Notes: a model not told the origin generated them from the sequence alone. 64,000 nt of DNA from Sulfuricystis thermophila (GCF_004323595.1 NZ_AP019373.1:1860001-1924000), one strand, 5' to 3'; numbered from the stretch's first letter, positions 1 through 9,080 are shown. Program-made: numbers and translations.

Positions 1-142
1 GCCAGGTGCGATGGTGATGCTTCGGGCGCTCATCGAAATACTCGTCCCATAACGCCCAGAGGTCTTCCATGGACAAATCGGGTAGCTGGGCGATACGGGC
101 GGCGACGGTGGCCGCGTCTGCGGGGCGTGCGTGTGCCGTCAT
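1..142 (-). CDS. DUF2924 family protein, N-terminal part (runs off the left edge)
   Basis: About 47 codons are visible before the window ends. The start ATG (142-140) has a good AAGGAG ribosome site seven bases upstream. The N-terminus, MTAHARPADAATVAARIAQL, is followed by a conserved-looking segment containing LWDEYFDERP and a run of histidines, which I recognise as the start of DUF2924 proteins. These small proteins of unknown function usually sit beside a serine recombinase gene in mobile elements. The upstream ORF overlaps this start by four bases, so the two are probably co-translated. Function is not known. Confidence 0.7.
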   Translation of the reverse strand, partial: MTAHARPADAATVAARIAQLPDLSMEDLWALWDEYFDERPKHHHRTW

Positions 143-354
143 GGGCGAACTCCTTGGTGGTCATCGGGGTTCGCATTCACGCGCTCCTGGCCGACGAAGC
201 CAAGGTCAACTTCATCTCTGGTGCCCAGGGCAGGAACTGCGCCGCGGGCGCGCAGCCGCAGCAGGCCGCAGGCCAGCAGATCGACGATCTCTTGGTGCGC
301 GTGCCGAGGCCGGTCAGCCCCATGGAGCGAGAAGAAGGGTTCGTGTTCGAGCAT
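139..354 (-). CDS. Small hypothetical protein upstream of DUF2924
   Basis: A 71-residue ORF whose stop overlaps the start of the DUF2924 gene, which suggests translational coupling. The central segment EIVDLLACGLLRLRAR resembles the short helical proteins commonly encoded just before DUF2924. The ATG at 354 has no ideal ribosome site; a GAGGAG lies about 18 bases upstream, out of convenient range, so the true start may be elsewhere. No catalytic motif is visible. It is supported by position and coupling rather than by recognised function. Confidence 0.5.
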   Translation of the reverse strand: MLEHEPFFSLHGADRPRHAHQEIVDLLACGLLRLRARGAVPALGTRDEVDLGFVGQERVNANPDDHQGVRP

Positions 355-454
355 GGCAGGCGTTTCGATGGAAAACGCTCCTCATGCTAGGAACCCATGG
401 CACTTGGCGTAACGGGTTTGGGCGGGAATGTGCTCGCAAGAGCGGGTTTGGGAG

Positions 455-3400
455 TCACAGTCCCGCAGTGCTGGAATTTCCTCCACCTGCGGTCATCGCG
501 CCGACGATCGAAACGTCGGCATCATCGGCAATCGATTCTCTTTCGCCAGAGTCACCTGTATCAGCGCTTGGCATCGACCAAACACGACTCTCGACAACCG
601 ACGGTACGCGCTCCAGAGCCCCAAGCGGCTCGATGCCCATTGCATGTAGCCGTGCCTTGAGTTCGGCTAGCACCTCGTCCTTTCGCAGCGACCACGTCGA
701 TGCAAAGCACCGCCAGAACACCCAACCGGCGCGCTCGAGTATGCGCTGGCGCTGCATGTCTGTCGGCCAGCGGTCCGGGCCATGAAACTCGTCGCCGTCA
801 CATTCGATAGCAAGGCGCGTGTCGTTCGCTCCCTCCACCACCATGTCGATGCGGTAGGCACCAACCTTGACCTGAGGCGTGACGCGATAGCCGAGATTAA
901 CGAGCGACGAATACATGTCGCGCTCGAAGCCAGACTCACACAGGTCGACGAGGCTCCTTTCCTCCTCGCCGCCATCCAACGGCATGGTGAAGTGTTCGAC
1001 GAGCGTGCGCCGGACGTCCGTCATCGACAGCTCACCGAGCTTGACTGAGCGTACCAGGTACATACGGTCGCGGGCACGGCTGGCGGCGACGTTGAATCGC
1101 TGCTCGAAGATCTGTCCGGAGAGCGCGTGATGGCGGGTGGCGTCGGCCACCATGCTCAGGAACATGATGTCGCGCTCGCTGCCCTGGAACACGTAGGCGT
1201 CGCCGCAGGCGAACTTGCGGCGCTCGAGTTCGGCCAGGTCCACCCGGCTGACCACCAAGTTGTAGATGAACTTGGCCTGCTCTGGCCCCAAGAGCGACAC
1301 GACCCCGATCGTGCGATTGCGCAGCTTGGGGTTACGCAGGATGGCCTCGATCTCAGCTGCGATGAACTCGGCCTCCATCCGGTTGACGTCCCGGTTGTCC
1401 CGCACCCCATGCTCAATGAATACGTCCACGAGCGGTGGGTCGATGCGCTCAGAGGCCTTGGGCACGCGAAGGGGTCGAATCTGGTTCTTGTAGAAGGTCT
1501 TGTTGCTGTAGGCGATGATGGGCTGCACGCAACGGAAGTGCTCCGCGAGCATCACGCGCTCGGCCGCAAAGACGGTGGACGCGATGTCGTACAGCGACTT
1601 CTCGGGAGTCAGGTCCCGCCCGTAAGGTTGGTCAGAGAGGAAGCGCTCTCGGAGCGCTGCGATCTTGGCTGCCGAGATGAAGCCACCGCTCGGTGATACT
1701 TGCTTGTCGTCGCCCACCACCAGGATCTTCTTGCCACGTAGCACCGCTGGCAATGCCCAGAGGTCGGACTGGCTGGCTTCGTCCACGATGACCAGGTCAA
1801 AGACACCGAACTGGGCCGGCATGCTCTCGGAGACCTTGGCATGACTCATGATCCAGCAGGGAATGGCGCCTTGAGCGTCGAGCATCGCCTTTTGTGCGTC
1901 GCGTCGATAGCGGGTGGCGTTGGGCCCGGTGCCTTGGCCGATCCTCCGGATGGCCACACGGTAGCTCTCCAGGGCCGATAGCACCCTGGCTGATGCCTGG
2001 GCCTTTGTCTCAAGCCACGCCGACTTGGCCACCAACTGCTCGTACTGCTGAGCGAGCACTCTCTCGAGGTCGCGGCGGCGTTGTGCGAGCGTCAGGAGTT
2101 CATCGCGGGCTTCGATGGTTGCGAGGTGGTTCTTGATGCGTGCCCAGTTCCAGGCATCGCGCCATGAGACAGGCAACACCTCGTCGTCGCCGGTGGGCGG
2201 GAGTACTTGAGAACGCAGGCGGGCTGCCCACTTCATCGCCCCGGCGCGCTCGATGCGCGCGCACAGGTCGTTGACGGTTGCCAGGCTCGACGACAGCGAC
2301 TCGACGCGCTTGATCTCACCGATGATCTCCGCATACTGCGCCACGATGCGCTCGGTGGCGACTTCGGGATTGCCGAGCTGCGAGTCGATGAACGCGCGCA
2401 GCCGCTCGACCACCGGCCCCGAAGTGCCGGCGAGCTTCTCCTGGAGAATGGCGAGCTGCGCGGCGGCAGTCGCGAGCTCGGCGCGCGTGAGGTGGCGGCG
2501 TAGATGTTCGCGCACCGTCTGCAGTTGAGACGAGCCGCCAAGGAGTTCGTTCTTCGGCGGCTCGCGAAACACCTTCTCGGCCATGCGAGGCAGATTGGCG
2601 TCGTGGGCGATCGCCAGTTCGTGCGCCAGTTTCGCCGCGAGCGCAATCCGCTCGGTCGAGCGCAGCGCCTCTACGTCAGCCTTGACCTCAGGCACCGAGA
2701 GTTCCTGCGCGAACTGATTCCATCGCACGGAGAACGACAGTACCCTCTCGTGCAATCGCACATAGCGATGCACATGTACCCAATCCTCGACTGCTTGGGG
2801 CGGTAGTCCGGACACGCGGATGGCACCCACCTGTTCCTTCGCATCACCGTTGCCAAAGCTCATCAACCCGAAGGGCTTTCCCGTCTCGCGCGCCCGCTCG
2901 ATGGCTTGGACGACCTTCGGGTTGCCCAATGCTTCGGCGGGCAACGCCACAGGCCGCTGCAGGAATGCCGCGCGAGCCTGCACCAGTTCGTCGACCTCGG
3001 CCAGCAGTGCCTTCAGCGCCTCCTGTTCGCTGGCGAAGTCCGGGCGTCGGCACTTGGTTCGCAGATCGAAGACCCAGGGGCTCTCCAATTCTTCCAGGTG
3101 GTGCACGATCTTGAGCACCTGGTCGACTGCCGCGAGCATGCGGCGGGCTTCATCGAGCACCTCGGGCGTCAAGGCACGCAGCGCCAGCAATTCGCCGTCG
3201 GCCTCAGCACCATCGATTTCGCGAATACCCACGAGAGCGTCGTGCAGCTTGGCCACCTCTTCGGTAGGCAAGAGCCCGAAGCTCGAGGGCAGCCGTGAAG
3301 AGACGTAGATGAGGTCGGTTCCCAGTCGGCGGCGGGCATCTCTGAGCGTCTGTGCCTCGGCGTCGCTCAGGGGCGGGGCGTGCTCCGGCAATAGCGTCAG

Positions 3401-5068
3401 ATCGTCGTCGAACCAGTCGTGCTGTTGTTGGCCGCAGACGACCAGCTCGGCCATCTTCTGCGCGCGCATCTGCACGCCATCGACCTCGATGCCCGCCAAC
3501 TGCTGAACGGCAATCTGGTCAACGCGCTTGTCGATACGGGCGATCTCGGCGTGTGCGGCGTCGATCAGCTGCTTGCAGCGCTCAATCTCGTCTTGTATGG
3601 CGCGTGTGTTGAGCTGCGACAGGTTGTGGATGATGGCCTCGATGGAGGCCTGGAACTGCCGCATCCCTTCCTTGTCGCCTGAAAGCAGCGCCACTGTCAG
3701 CGGCCGCACGTCCTCCGGGATCTTCTCCTGCAGCACGGACAACGCATGCTCGCCCTTGGAGGTCACCAGCACCTTGCGCCCAGTGGCGAGGTAGTGACAG
3801 ATGATGTTGGCGATCGTGTGCGTTTTGCCGGTGCCTGGCGGCCCTTGGACGCAGACGCCAGGAGCGCGCTCGAGCATCTCGACGATGGTCTCCTGCTCTT
3901 GGTTATAGGGCAGCGGGAAGTAGAGTTCGTGCGGCTCACCCTTGGCCCTGCTGCCGCTGCACAGGCCTCGAAACGAGATGGCCTCGTACTTGACGACCTC
4001 ATCAGAGGGCGGCGTCACGAGGCAAGCAGGGCCGGCAGGTATCGCATCGCCTGCTTGCAGGCGTGCCTTCAAACGACGGATGTCCTCGACCAGGAAATTG
4101 GCCGAACGCGGACGAACGAACAACACCCATCCGGCCGTGACGAGCAGTTGGTCGGACGGAGTGGGCAGCCCCTGATGGGCTGGGTCGTAGCGCCCTGCCT
4201 TGTCGAGGCTTCCGGCGGCGAGCTTCAAGATGGGCTCGAAGCTGCCGATGTCGAACGGCGTGAGCGTGCGCTCCGAGTCGCTCTCCAGGAGCACCTTGGC
4301 CTGCTTCTCGACTTCCGCCGCTCCCATGACTTGACAGGCGCCAAAGGCGTCGAACTCTAGGCGCGGAGCCACGGCCCTGGGGCGCACCGAAATCGTGTGC
4401 GTCTGGGGGTCGAGGTCAATCTCGACGACTTGTGTCAGCAGCGGGTACTGGTAGTCGACGCTGACGCCCTTGCCGTTTCCGTCCTCCGTGCGCGTGCCGG
4501 TGAACTTCCAGGCCGACACGCCCATGCCCCAAACCAGTTCCGATGGGTTAGAGGTCTCCTCGGCTTCGAGCCGACCCTTGAGCATGAAGAGATCGCCATA
4601 GAGTGCGATGGTGCGGCGCCGGGGCTTCTCCCCTTCGGCCCAGGCCTGCCAAAGCGGTGTGTAGTCCGTCAAGGCTCTCGCGACGCGCTCGCGGAGATGC
4701 TTGTCGCGAGTGGCCGCGACCTCCTCACTCATCGAGCGTCTGTCAGCTGCGAATCGATGTTGCAGCGCCTGCTCGTTGAGGGTCGGCACGGGCCCGCTCG
4801 GATCGTCGGAATAGGTGATATAGGGCCGCACCTCCTCGTCAGGAGCAGGTGGCGAGGTGGACGCGAGGCGCGCAACCTGCAGCCAGATGTGGTCGCCTTC
4901 GACCTTGCGATCAAGGTCGACGCCGGGCAGCCCGGCCAGGTCTGTCGGAAAGCGCCTGAAGTCGGAGGTGCCTGTGAGAACGTAGGCCCTGGGGTCGATC
5001 TCCTTGCCCTGCTCGACGATGTAATCGAGCAAGCGTGTAAGCAAACCGTGTTGCGGGGTCGTCGGCAT
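455..5068 (-). CDS. Superfamily 1 helicase with C-terminal PD-(D/E)XK nuclease domain
   Basis: A 1537-residue protein. The first ~380 residues are an uncharacterised N-terminal region. Helicase motifs follow: a Q-like PYNQEQ (~388), Walker A GPPGTGKT (~409), Walker B/motif II VIVDEASQSD (~1090), motif III-like VVGDDKQVSP (~1112), motif V QGSERDIMF and motif VI NVAASRARDRMYLV. The last ~110 residues look like a Vsr/MTES-type restriction fold with FERD, YRIDMVV and IECDGDEFH supplying the E, D and ExD positions. Large helicase-nuclease fusions of this kind occur in single-gene anti-phage systems (for example Hhe-type), but identity with any named system is not established. The start overlaps the upstream small gene (TGATG), with GGGAGGA as ribosome site. 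It is the last gene of an XRE-ImmA-small protein-helicase operon. Confidence 0.85.
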   Translation of the reverse strand: MPTTPQHGLLTRLLDYIVEQGKEIDPRAYVLTGTSDFRRFPTDLAGLPGVDLDRKVEGDHIWLQVARLASTSPPAPDEEVRPYITYSDDPSGPVPTLNEQALQHRFAADRRSMSEEVAATRDKHLRERVARALTDYTPLWQAWAEGEKPRRRTIALYGDLFMLKGRLEAEETSNPSELVWGMGVSAWKFTGTRTEDGNGKGVSVDYQYPLLTQVVEIDLDPQTHTISVRPRAVAPRLEFDAFGACQVMGAAEVEKQAKVLLESDSERTLTPFDIGSFEPILKLAAGSLDKAGRYDPAHQGLPTPSDQLLVTAGWVLFVRPRSANFLVEDIRRLKARLQAGDAIPAGPACLVTPPSDEVVKYEAISFRGLCSGSRAKGEPHELYFPLPYNQEQETIVEMLERAPGVCVQGPPGTGKTHTIANIICHYLATGRKVLVTSKGEHALSVLQEKIPEDVRPLTVALLSGDKEGMRQFQASIEAIIHNLSQLNTRAIQDEIERCKQLIDAAHAEIARIDKRVDQIAVQQLAGIEVDGVQMRAQKMAELVVCGQQQHDWFDDDLTLLPEHAPPLSDAEAQTLRDARRRLGTDLIYVSSRLPSSFGLLPTEEVAKLHDALVGIREIDGAEADGELLALRALTPEVLDEARRMLAAVDQVLKIVHHLEELESPWVFDLRTKCRRPDFASEQEALKALLAEVDELVQARAAFLQRPVALPAEALGNPKVVQAIERARETGKPFGLMSFGNGDAKEQVGAIRVSGLPPQAVEDWVHVHRYVRLHERVLSFSVRWNQFAQELSVPEVKADVEALRSTERIALAAKLAHELAIAHDANLPRMAEKVFREPPKNELLGGSSQLQTVREHLRRHLTRAELATAAAQLAILQEKLAGTSGPVVERLRAFIDSQLGNPEVATERIVAQYAEIIGEIKRVESLSSSLATVNDLCARIERAGAMKWAARLRSQVLPPTGDDEVLPVSWRDAWNWARIKNHLATIEARDELLTLAQRRRDLERVLAQQYEQLVAKSAWLETKAQASARVLSALESYRVAIRRIGQGTGPNATRYRRDAQKAMLDAQGAIPCWIMSHAKVSESMPAQFGVFDLVIVDEASQSDLWALPAVLRGKKILVVGDDKQVSPSGGFISAAKIAALRERFLSDQPYGRDLTPEKSLYDIASTVFAAERVMLAEHFRCVQPIIAYSNKTFYKNQIRPLRVPKASERIDPPLVDVFIEHGVRDNRDVNRMEAEFIAAEIEAILRNPKLRNRTIGVVSLLGPEQAKFIYNLVVSRVDLAELERRKFACGDAYVFQGSERDIMFLSMVADATRHHALSGQIFEQRFNVAASRARDRMYLVRSVKLGELSMTDVRRTLVEHFTMPLDGGEEERSLVDLCESGFERDMYSSLVNLGYRVTPQVKVGAYRIDMVVEGANDTRLAIECDGDEFHGPDRWPTDMQRQRILERAGWVFWRCFASTWSLRKDEVLAELKARLHAMGIEPLGALERVPSVVESRVWSMPSADTGDSGERESIADDADVSIVGAMTAGGGNSSTAGL

Positions 5069-5361
5069 CAGTCCTCCCTCGGCTGTTGTTCCTCTTTGGC
5101 GGCAGCGGGCACGGCCATGTGGTGGCGCTTGACGTACTTGAGGATGGCGACCTCGAACACGTTGGCCAGCGAGCGACGTTCAGGCTCAGAGGCACCTACC
5201 CACGCACGCCTGACTTCAGGCGCGAGTTTGATGCTCGCAGCTTCGGTCGTGCGTCTGACTCGCGGCATCACGTTGGACTCGGTCGGTGCCTCAAGAAGCA
5301 TTTCCACGGCAGGAAGCGTAACTGAACGACGGGGTGCTCCCTGAAGACGATCATGTCGCAC
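5068..5361 (-). CDS. Small ribbon-helix-helix-like protein
   Basis: About 97 residues from a GTG start at 5361. The GGAGG in front of that GTG is only about 2 bases away, so an internal start at MLLEAP or MPRVRR is equally possible. The segment SIKLAPEVRRAWVGASEPER followed by a helical stretch with VFEVAILKYVKRH resembles small RHH/antitoxin-like DNA-binding proteins. Its stop overlaps the helicase start by one base, so the two are translationally coupled. A role as cofactor or regulator of the helicase-nuclease is an inference from position only. Confidence 0.55.
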   Translation of the reverse strand: MRHDRLQGAPRRSVTLPAVEMLLEAPTESNVMPRVRRTTEAASIKLAPEVRRAWVGASEPERRSLANVFEVAILKYVKRHHMAVPAAAKEEQQPRED

Positions 5362-5369
5362 GTCCTCCG

Positions 5370-6284
5370 CTATCTCGAAGCATAGAACTCAGCATAGCTG
5401 GCAGAGATCTCTTTGTCCTGCCACGCCCGATCCCAAGCGCGTGGCTCCGCGCTCTCCAACAGCAGCAGCGTGAGGACGCGATCCCGCGCGCCGTAGCTGT
5501 GCTTGAACTCGCGCAGTTTCATGTAGGGTGCTTCCTCGGGGCACCAGATCGCGGCGGACATCTCGACGCCCTCCCAGGCCTGCACGACGCTCGCGTCGGC
5601 GGCGAGCGTGCCGGGCAACGGCTCTTGCGGATCGCTGGTGCGCCGGATACGGGCGCGCGTCTTGACCGCGCTGCTGCTGCGCCATTCGTACTTCACGTAG
5701 CCGTTGTCCCAGTAGACCAGGATGGAGCGCTGCGAGGTGAACTTGATGAAGCGGATGCACAGCGCCTCGAACGAAACCTCAAAGCGCTGGGCGATGGCGC
5801 TCAAGACGTGCAGATCGATGCGCTGGTCCGAGACCCACTCGCGCAGCCGATCGCCGGGCATCAGCAAGTTGCTGGCGAAGTCGTCGGCCTCGCGCTCGAT
5901 CCGGCGCATGGTCTCGTGGCCGGAGTGGACGCTTTCCTTGTCGCAGTGGAAACGCGGCTGCCGGTCGCGGTGCAGCACGAAATGCCCGAGCTCGTGCGCG
6001 ATGGTGAATCGCTGGCGCTCGCGGCTGACCGTGCCGTTGTAGGCGATGCCCCAGACCTCCGGGTCATCGGGATCCCGCGCCAGCAAGCCCTCGAAGGCCT
6101 CGTCGTTGAACTGCACCGGGGGACGGATTTCGCGCACGCCCGCCCCGAAGGGCGTACTCGGCAGCATCTGCCGCACCAGGTCGAGATCGACGGCCTCGGG
6201 CACGTCCGCGCCATACCAAGCCCGCAACCAGTGGTGGACTTTGTTGGCGGCGATCGCGCCATTGAGGGCCGGGGGCGTGCTCAC
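5370..6284 (-). CDS. ImmA/IrrE family metallo-endopeptidase
   Basis: 304 residues with a GTG start overlapping the upstream XRE stop (GTGA). The zinc-protease signature is clear: FTIAHELGHFVLHRD (HExxH around residue 95), followed by an EADDFASNLLMP segment that supplies the third ligand and belongs to the same family. Known family members cleave a partner XRE-type repressor in response to a signal, as in ImmA/ImmR of ICEBs1. The partner gene is immediately upstream and overlapping, so a repressor-cleavage switch controlling this operon or the divergent genes is the natural inference. The C-terminal ~120 residues are not recognised and may be a sensing domain. Confidence 0.88.
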   Translation of the reverse strand: MSTPPALNGAIAANKVHHWLRAWYGADVPEAVDLDLVRQMLPSTPFGAGVREIRPPVQFNDEAFEGLLARDPDDPEVWGIAYNGTVSRERQRFTIAHELGHFVLHRDRQPRFHCDKESVHSGHETMRRIEREADDFASNLLMPGDRLREWVSDQRIDLHVLSAIAQRFEVSFEALCIRFIKFTSQRSILVYWDNGYVKYEWRSSSAVKTRARIRRTSDPQEPLPGTLAADASVVQAWEGVEMSAAIWCPEEAPYMKLREFKHSYGARDRVLTLLLLESAEPRAWDRAWQDKEISASYAEFYASR

Positions 6285-6628
6285 CTTTTGGCTTCCGGCA
6301 GATCCTTGTCCGGGAAGATGATCTTCAGTGCTTGGCGCACCCGGTCCTTCTCAGCGTCGGTCATGCCGGCATAGGCGCGGAAGAAGGCCACGTCCTCGGG
6401 GCTGGCCTCGGGCACTTGGGGCATCGGCTCGCCCATGATGTCCTCCATGGTCACGCCCAGCACCTTGGCCAGCGCCTGCACCCGCTCGGCCGAGGGGCGT
6501 TGGCCCTCTTTCATCTCCAGTTCCCAGATGTAGGCCTTGGTACAGCCGACGGCGTCGGCCACTTGCTGCAAGGTCAGTTTCTTCGCCTCGCGAAATCGCC
6601 GCAGGCGAGATCCAAACGCGGAAGCCAT
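6281..6628 (-). CDS. XRE family helix-turn-helix regulator
   Basis: 115 residues. The N-terminal half is a canonical XRE helix-turn-helix: LRRFREAKKLTLQQVADAVG, then a recognition helix around TKAYIWELEMKEG, ending near LGVTMEDIMGE. The C-terminal ~45 residues, including SPEDVAFFRAYAGMTDAEKD, look like a linker and oligomerisation segment common in repressors paired with ImmA proteases. It is the first gene of the minus-strand operon and overlaps the protease gene by four bases. The divergent intergenic region carries repeated CGTGATA motifs that could be its operators. Ribosome site CAGGAC lies upstream. Confidence 0.88.
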   Translation of the reverse strand: MASAFGSRLRRFREAKKLTLQQVADAVGCTKAYIWELEMKEGQRPSAERVQALAKVLGVTMEDIMGEPMPQVPEASPEDVAFFRAYAGMTDAEKDRVRQALKIIFPDKDLPEAKR

Positions 6629-6686
6629 GGCGATGTCCTGTCTCGAATCACGGGAAGTGGTGGAATGCAGTCCGACAGTATAGCGC

Positions 6687-6785
6687 CGTGATACACGCGA
6701 GCGCCAAATGTGCCACAGTGTTTGACAGGCCGGTCAGGCAGGGACACAATCGCGCTGTATCACGCTGCCTTACTTTTGCGTGATA
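6687..6785. promoter_or_regulatory. Divergent control region with CGTGATA repeats
   Basis: The intergenic region between the XRE operon and the divergent two-gene unit carries GTGATACA at 6688-6695, its inverse TGTATCAC at 6756-6763, and a third GTGATAT near 6780. All three share the core CGTGATA. Repeats of this size and placement fit operators for the adjacent XRE repressor. This is seen in the sequence; binding is inferred. Confidence 0.4.
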
Positions 6786-6872
6786 TCCGTTCAGCAAATG
6801 TCGCCGGCCCGCGTGCCCGAACTCTCGGTCCGCAGACCTTCGACGCCTTTTCAGGGAAAGGACCGAGACGCG

Positions 6873-8114
6873 ATGAAGAAGACTTTCGTCGACGTGCTGC
6901 TCGAACTGCCGGTGGACGCGACCCTCAGCTCTTTCCTGGCCTCGCACGGCCTGCCCGTGGCCGACGATTTCGACTGGGAGGATACGCCTCGCACCTCGCA
7001 GGCACTGGTGGAGGCCGTTCGGGCCTGGCCCGACGTCGCCGCCCGTGACCGTCTGATCGGCAACCTCATGGCCAGCATCCAGCTGGCCGACCCGGCCGGC
7101 AAGCAGGCAATCTTCCAGGCCGCCGCCGGGGACGGCGCCGCGCTGCTGGGTCTCGTGGCATGCCGGAGCGACACTCACCGCTCCTTCTGGCTGTATGCCA
7201 ACCATCCGGCGCTGTTCGAGCGGGCCTGCGAGTTCGACTACCTCGAGCGCCACGGATCGCAAGCCCAGCAGCACGACCTCGGCGTGAAGCGCCGGCCGAA
7301 CACCTCGGATGCCGCACTGGCCGCGCTGCGCCAGGCCATCTCGGCCTTCTATCAGCGCGAGCTTCAATGCGGCGACGGCAGCGTGGCTTACCTGGTGGAA
7401 CGCAGCCCCGGCGTGTTCCTGCTGACGGTCCACGTCAAGGATCTGGCGATGCTGCGCCTGGAGTTCGAGGGCGCCCATCTCACCCGTCGCATCGGCAACC
7501 CGAACATCCACATGGTGCTCGAGTACGCCGTGGCCACCGGGGTCGTTCGCACCCTCGTGCGCGGTGGTGCGAAGTACCACCAGATGCTCGTGGACGCCTT
7601 CGCCGAGCACCTGCTGGGCATCAAGGTGGAGGCGCACCGCATCAAGCCGCCGACGCTGGATCTGTCGGTCTTGCGCCTCGGCTTCGATGTGCCGCAGGCC
7701 GTGGCGGATGGCTTCATGGCGCTGCAGGTCAAGTCCGTCTCGGTGTTGAGCCCGAGCACGGCACTCAAGCTCGATTGCACGGCGATGGCCTCGAGCGAGC
7801 AGCGCTGCGTCACCGAACTGCTGCGCGAGGAGTTTCCCGGTGAGGATCCGCTGGCACGCGGCTGGTTGATCACGTCGGCACGCATCAACCTGTACTACCC
7901 GCCCGAACCCGGAAAGGCTCGTTCCAAGGTCATCACGGTCGAAGTGACGCGTCGCGGCCGGCTGAACCTGCACAAGTTCGATGCCGCGTTGCAGGCGCAG
8001 TTGGAGGGCTACCTGGTCTCGCTGGGCATCTTGCAGCCCGGCCAGACGCTGAACGCCCAGGAAGCGCCGCCGGAAGCGGACACGGCCAGCCCGCAGCCGA
8101 TCTACGAGGATTGA
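6873..8114 (+). CDS. Unknown 413-residue protein of the candidate defence locus
   Basis: I do not recognise this family. I place the start at ATG 6873, which has AAAGGA about nine bases upstream, rather than at an earlier in-frame ATG at 6780 that lies within the control region. The protein is soluble, with no signal peptide or membrane segment. It is mostly alpha-helical in the first ~160 residues, then alternates strand and helix, including a segment RRIGNPNIHMVLEYAVATG and a later RGWLITSARINLYYPPEPGK. The C-terminus is acidic and proline-rich. It is followed within three bases by a zinc-ribbon gene and transcribed divergently from the XRE-ImmA-helicase operon. Confidence 0.75.
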   Translation: MKKTFVDVLLELPVDATLSSFLASHGLPVADDFDWEDTPRTSQALVEAVRAWPDVAARDRLIGNLMASIQLADPAGKQAIFQAAAGDGAALLGLVACRSDTHRSFWLYANHPALFERACEFDYLERHGSQAQQHDLGVKRRPNTSDAALAALRQAISAFYQRELQCGDGSVAYLVERSPGVFLLTVHVKDLAMLRLEFEGAHLTRRIGNPNIHMVLEYAVATGVVRTLVRGGAKYHQMLVDAFAEHLLGIKVEAHRIKPPTLDLSVLRLGFDVPQAVADGFMALQVKSVSVLSPSTALKLDCTAMASSEQRCVTELLREEFPGEDPLARGWLITSARINLYYPPEPGKARSKVITVEVTRRGRLNLHKFDAALQAQLEGYLVSLGILQPGQTLNAQEAPPEADTASPQPIYED

Positions 8115-8117
8115 TCG

Positions 8118-9080
8118 GTGGCCACGCACGATGCCTGGGCCTTGGTGTGCCGCTTGTTCGCAGGCGGCACGCCCATCCTTCGAGCCGCACTCTCTCCCCG
8201 CGAGATCGCCGCCTTGCCGACCCTCTGGCAGGCGGTGAAACCCACGGCCCTGGACCAGCGATTCGTGCTGTGCCCCTACTGTCACCAGCACCGGGCGCAG
8301 GTCTGGGGCGACGGGCACCGGGGACGTACCTGCCATTGCCCCGAGTGCGGGCCGGTGGCCGTCGCGGCCGACGACGCGGTCGCGTTGAGGTTGGACGAGG
8401 ACTGGCTGCGCCGAAAACTGCGCTTGGCGCTGTCGATCGACAGTCGCGACGGCATCGACACTCTCGCCGACGGCGTGTGGCGGCTGGGTGACGCACGGCG
8501 CTCGCCGGTGCTGCTCGCACGCGACCTCGTTCGTCTGTGGCGCGAACCGTCGCTGCTGGAACGGGTGCGCGTGGCCGGTAGCAACATCAGAGTGATTACG
8601 CCGAAACCCCGCGAGACGCGCGGCGCGCCCTTCGGCCCGGGCGTGGAGTGGCTGGCGCTGGAGGAGCGCTTCGCCTTCTACGCAGGCAGCATCGCGTTCA
8701 TCGGCCTGCCGGGTGAGCCGACAGACCCGCAGGCCGGCGATCCCACGACGCCGGTGCATGGCCCGTTCTCGGCGGACTTCCGCTGGGTGACCTTGCCCGA
8801 CTGGCCGCACGGGCCGATCCGGCTGACCGAGGCGCAGGCCGCCGTGTTCCACGCGCTGTGGTCGTTCAAAGGCGAGCCCCGCACGGCCGAACAAATCATG
8901 CGGCGCGCAAGGCTCGACAGCGCCAAGCCCATCGACCTGTTCAAGATCAAGGCGCGCGATAAGGGCAGGCCTGAAGCCGAAGGGCCGCTCTTCGCCTACC
9001 GCGCGCTCGTGGTCACGCACAAGCGCGCGGGTTTGTACGCGATGCCCTGTGCTGCGGCATCGACTCTCGCGCAGGCTTGA
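8118..9080 (+). CDS. Unknown zinc-ribbon protein with C-terminal winged-helix-like region
   Basis: 320 residues, with a GTG start three bases after the preceding stop and GAGG as ribosome site. Near residues 52-76 it has CPYC then CHCPEC, two cysteine pairs typical of a zinc ribbon. The C-terminal ~90 residues (LTEAQAAVFHALWSFKG through to RAGLYAMP) have the look of a winged helix, with a lysine-rich KIKARDKGRPE loop. A nucleic-acid-binding role is inferred. It is co-transcribed with the 413-residue protein and is presumably a functional partner. Family not recognised. Confidence 0.72.
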   Translation: MATHDAWALVCRLFAGGTPILRAALSPREIAALPTLWQAVKPTALDQRFVLCPYCHQHRAQVWGDGHRGRTCHCPECGPVAVAADDAVALRLDEDWLRRKLRLALSIDSRDGIDTLADGVWRLGDARRSPVLLARDLVRLWREPSLLERVRVAGSNIRVITPKPRETRGAPFGPGVEWLALEERFAFYAGSIAFIGLPGEPTDPQAGDPTTPVHGPFSADFRWVTLPDWPHGPIRLTEAQAAVFHALWSFKGEPRTAEQIMRRARLDSAKPIDLFKIKARDKGRPEAEGPLFAYRALVVTHKRAGLYAMPCAAASTLAQA

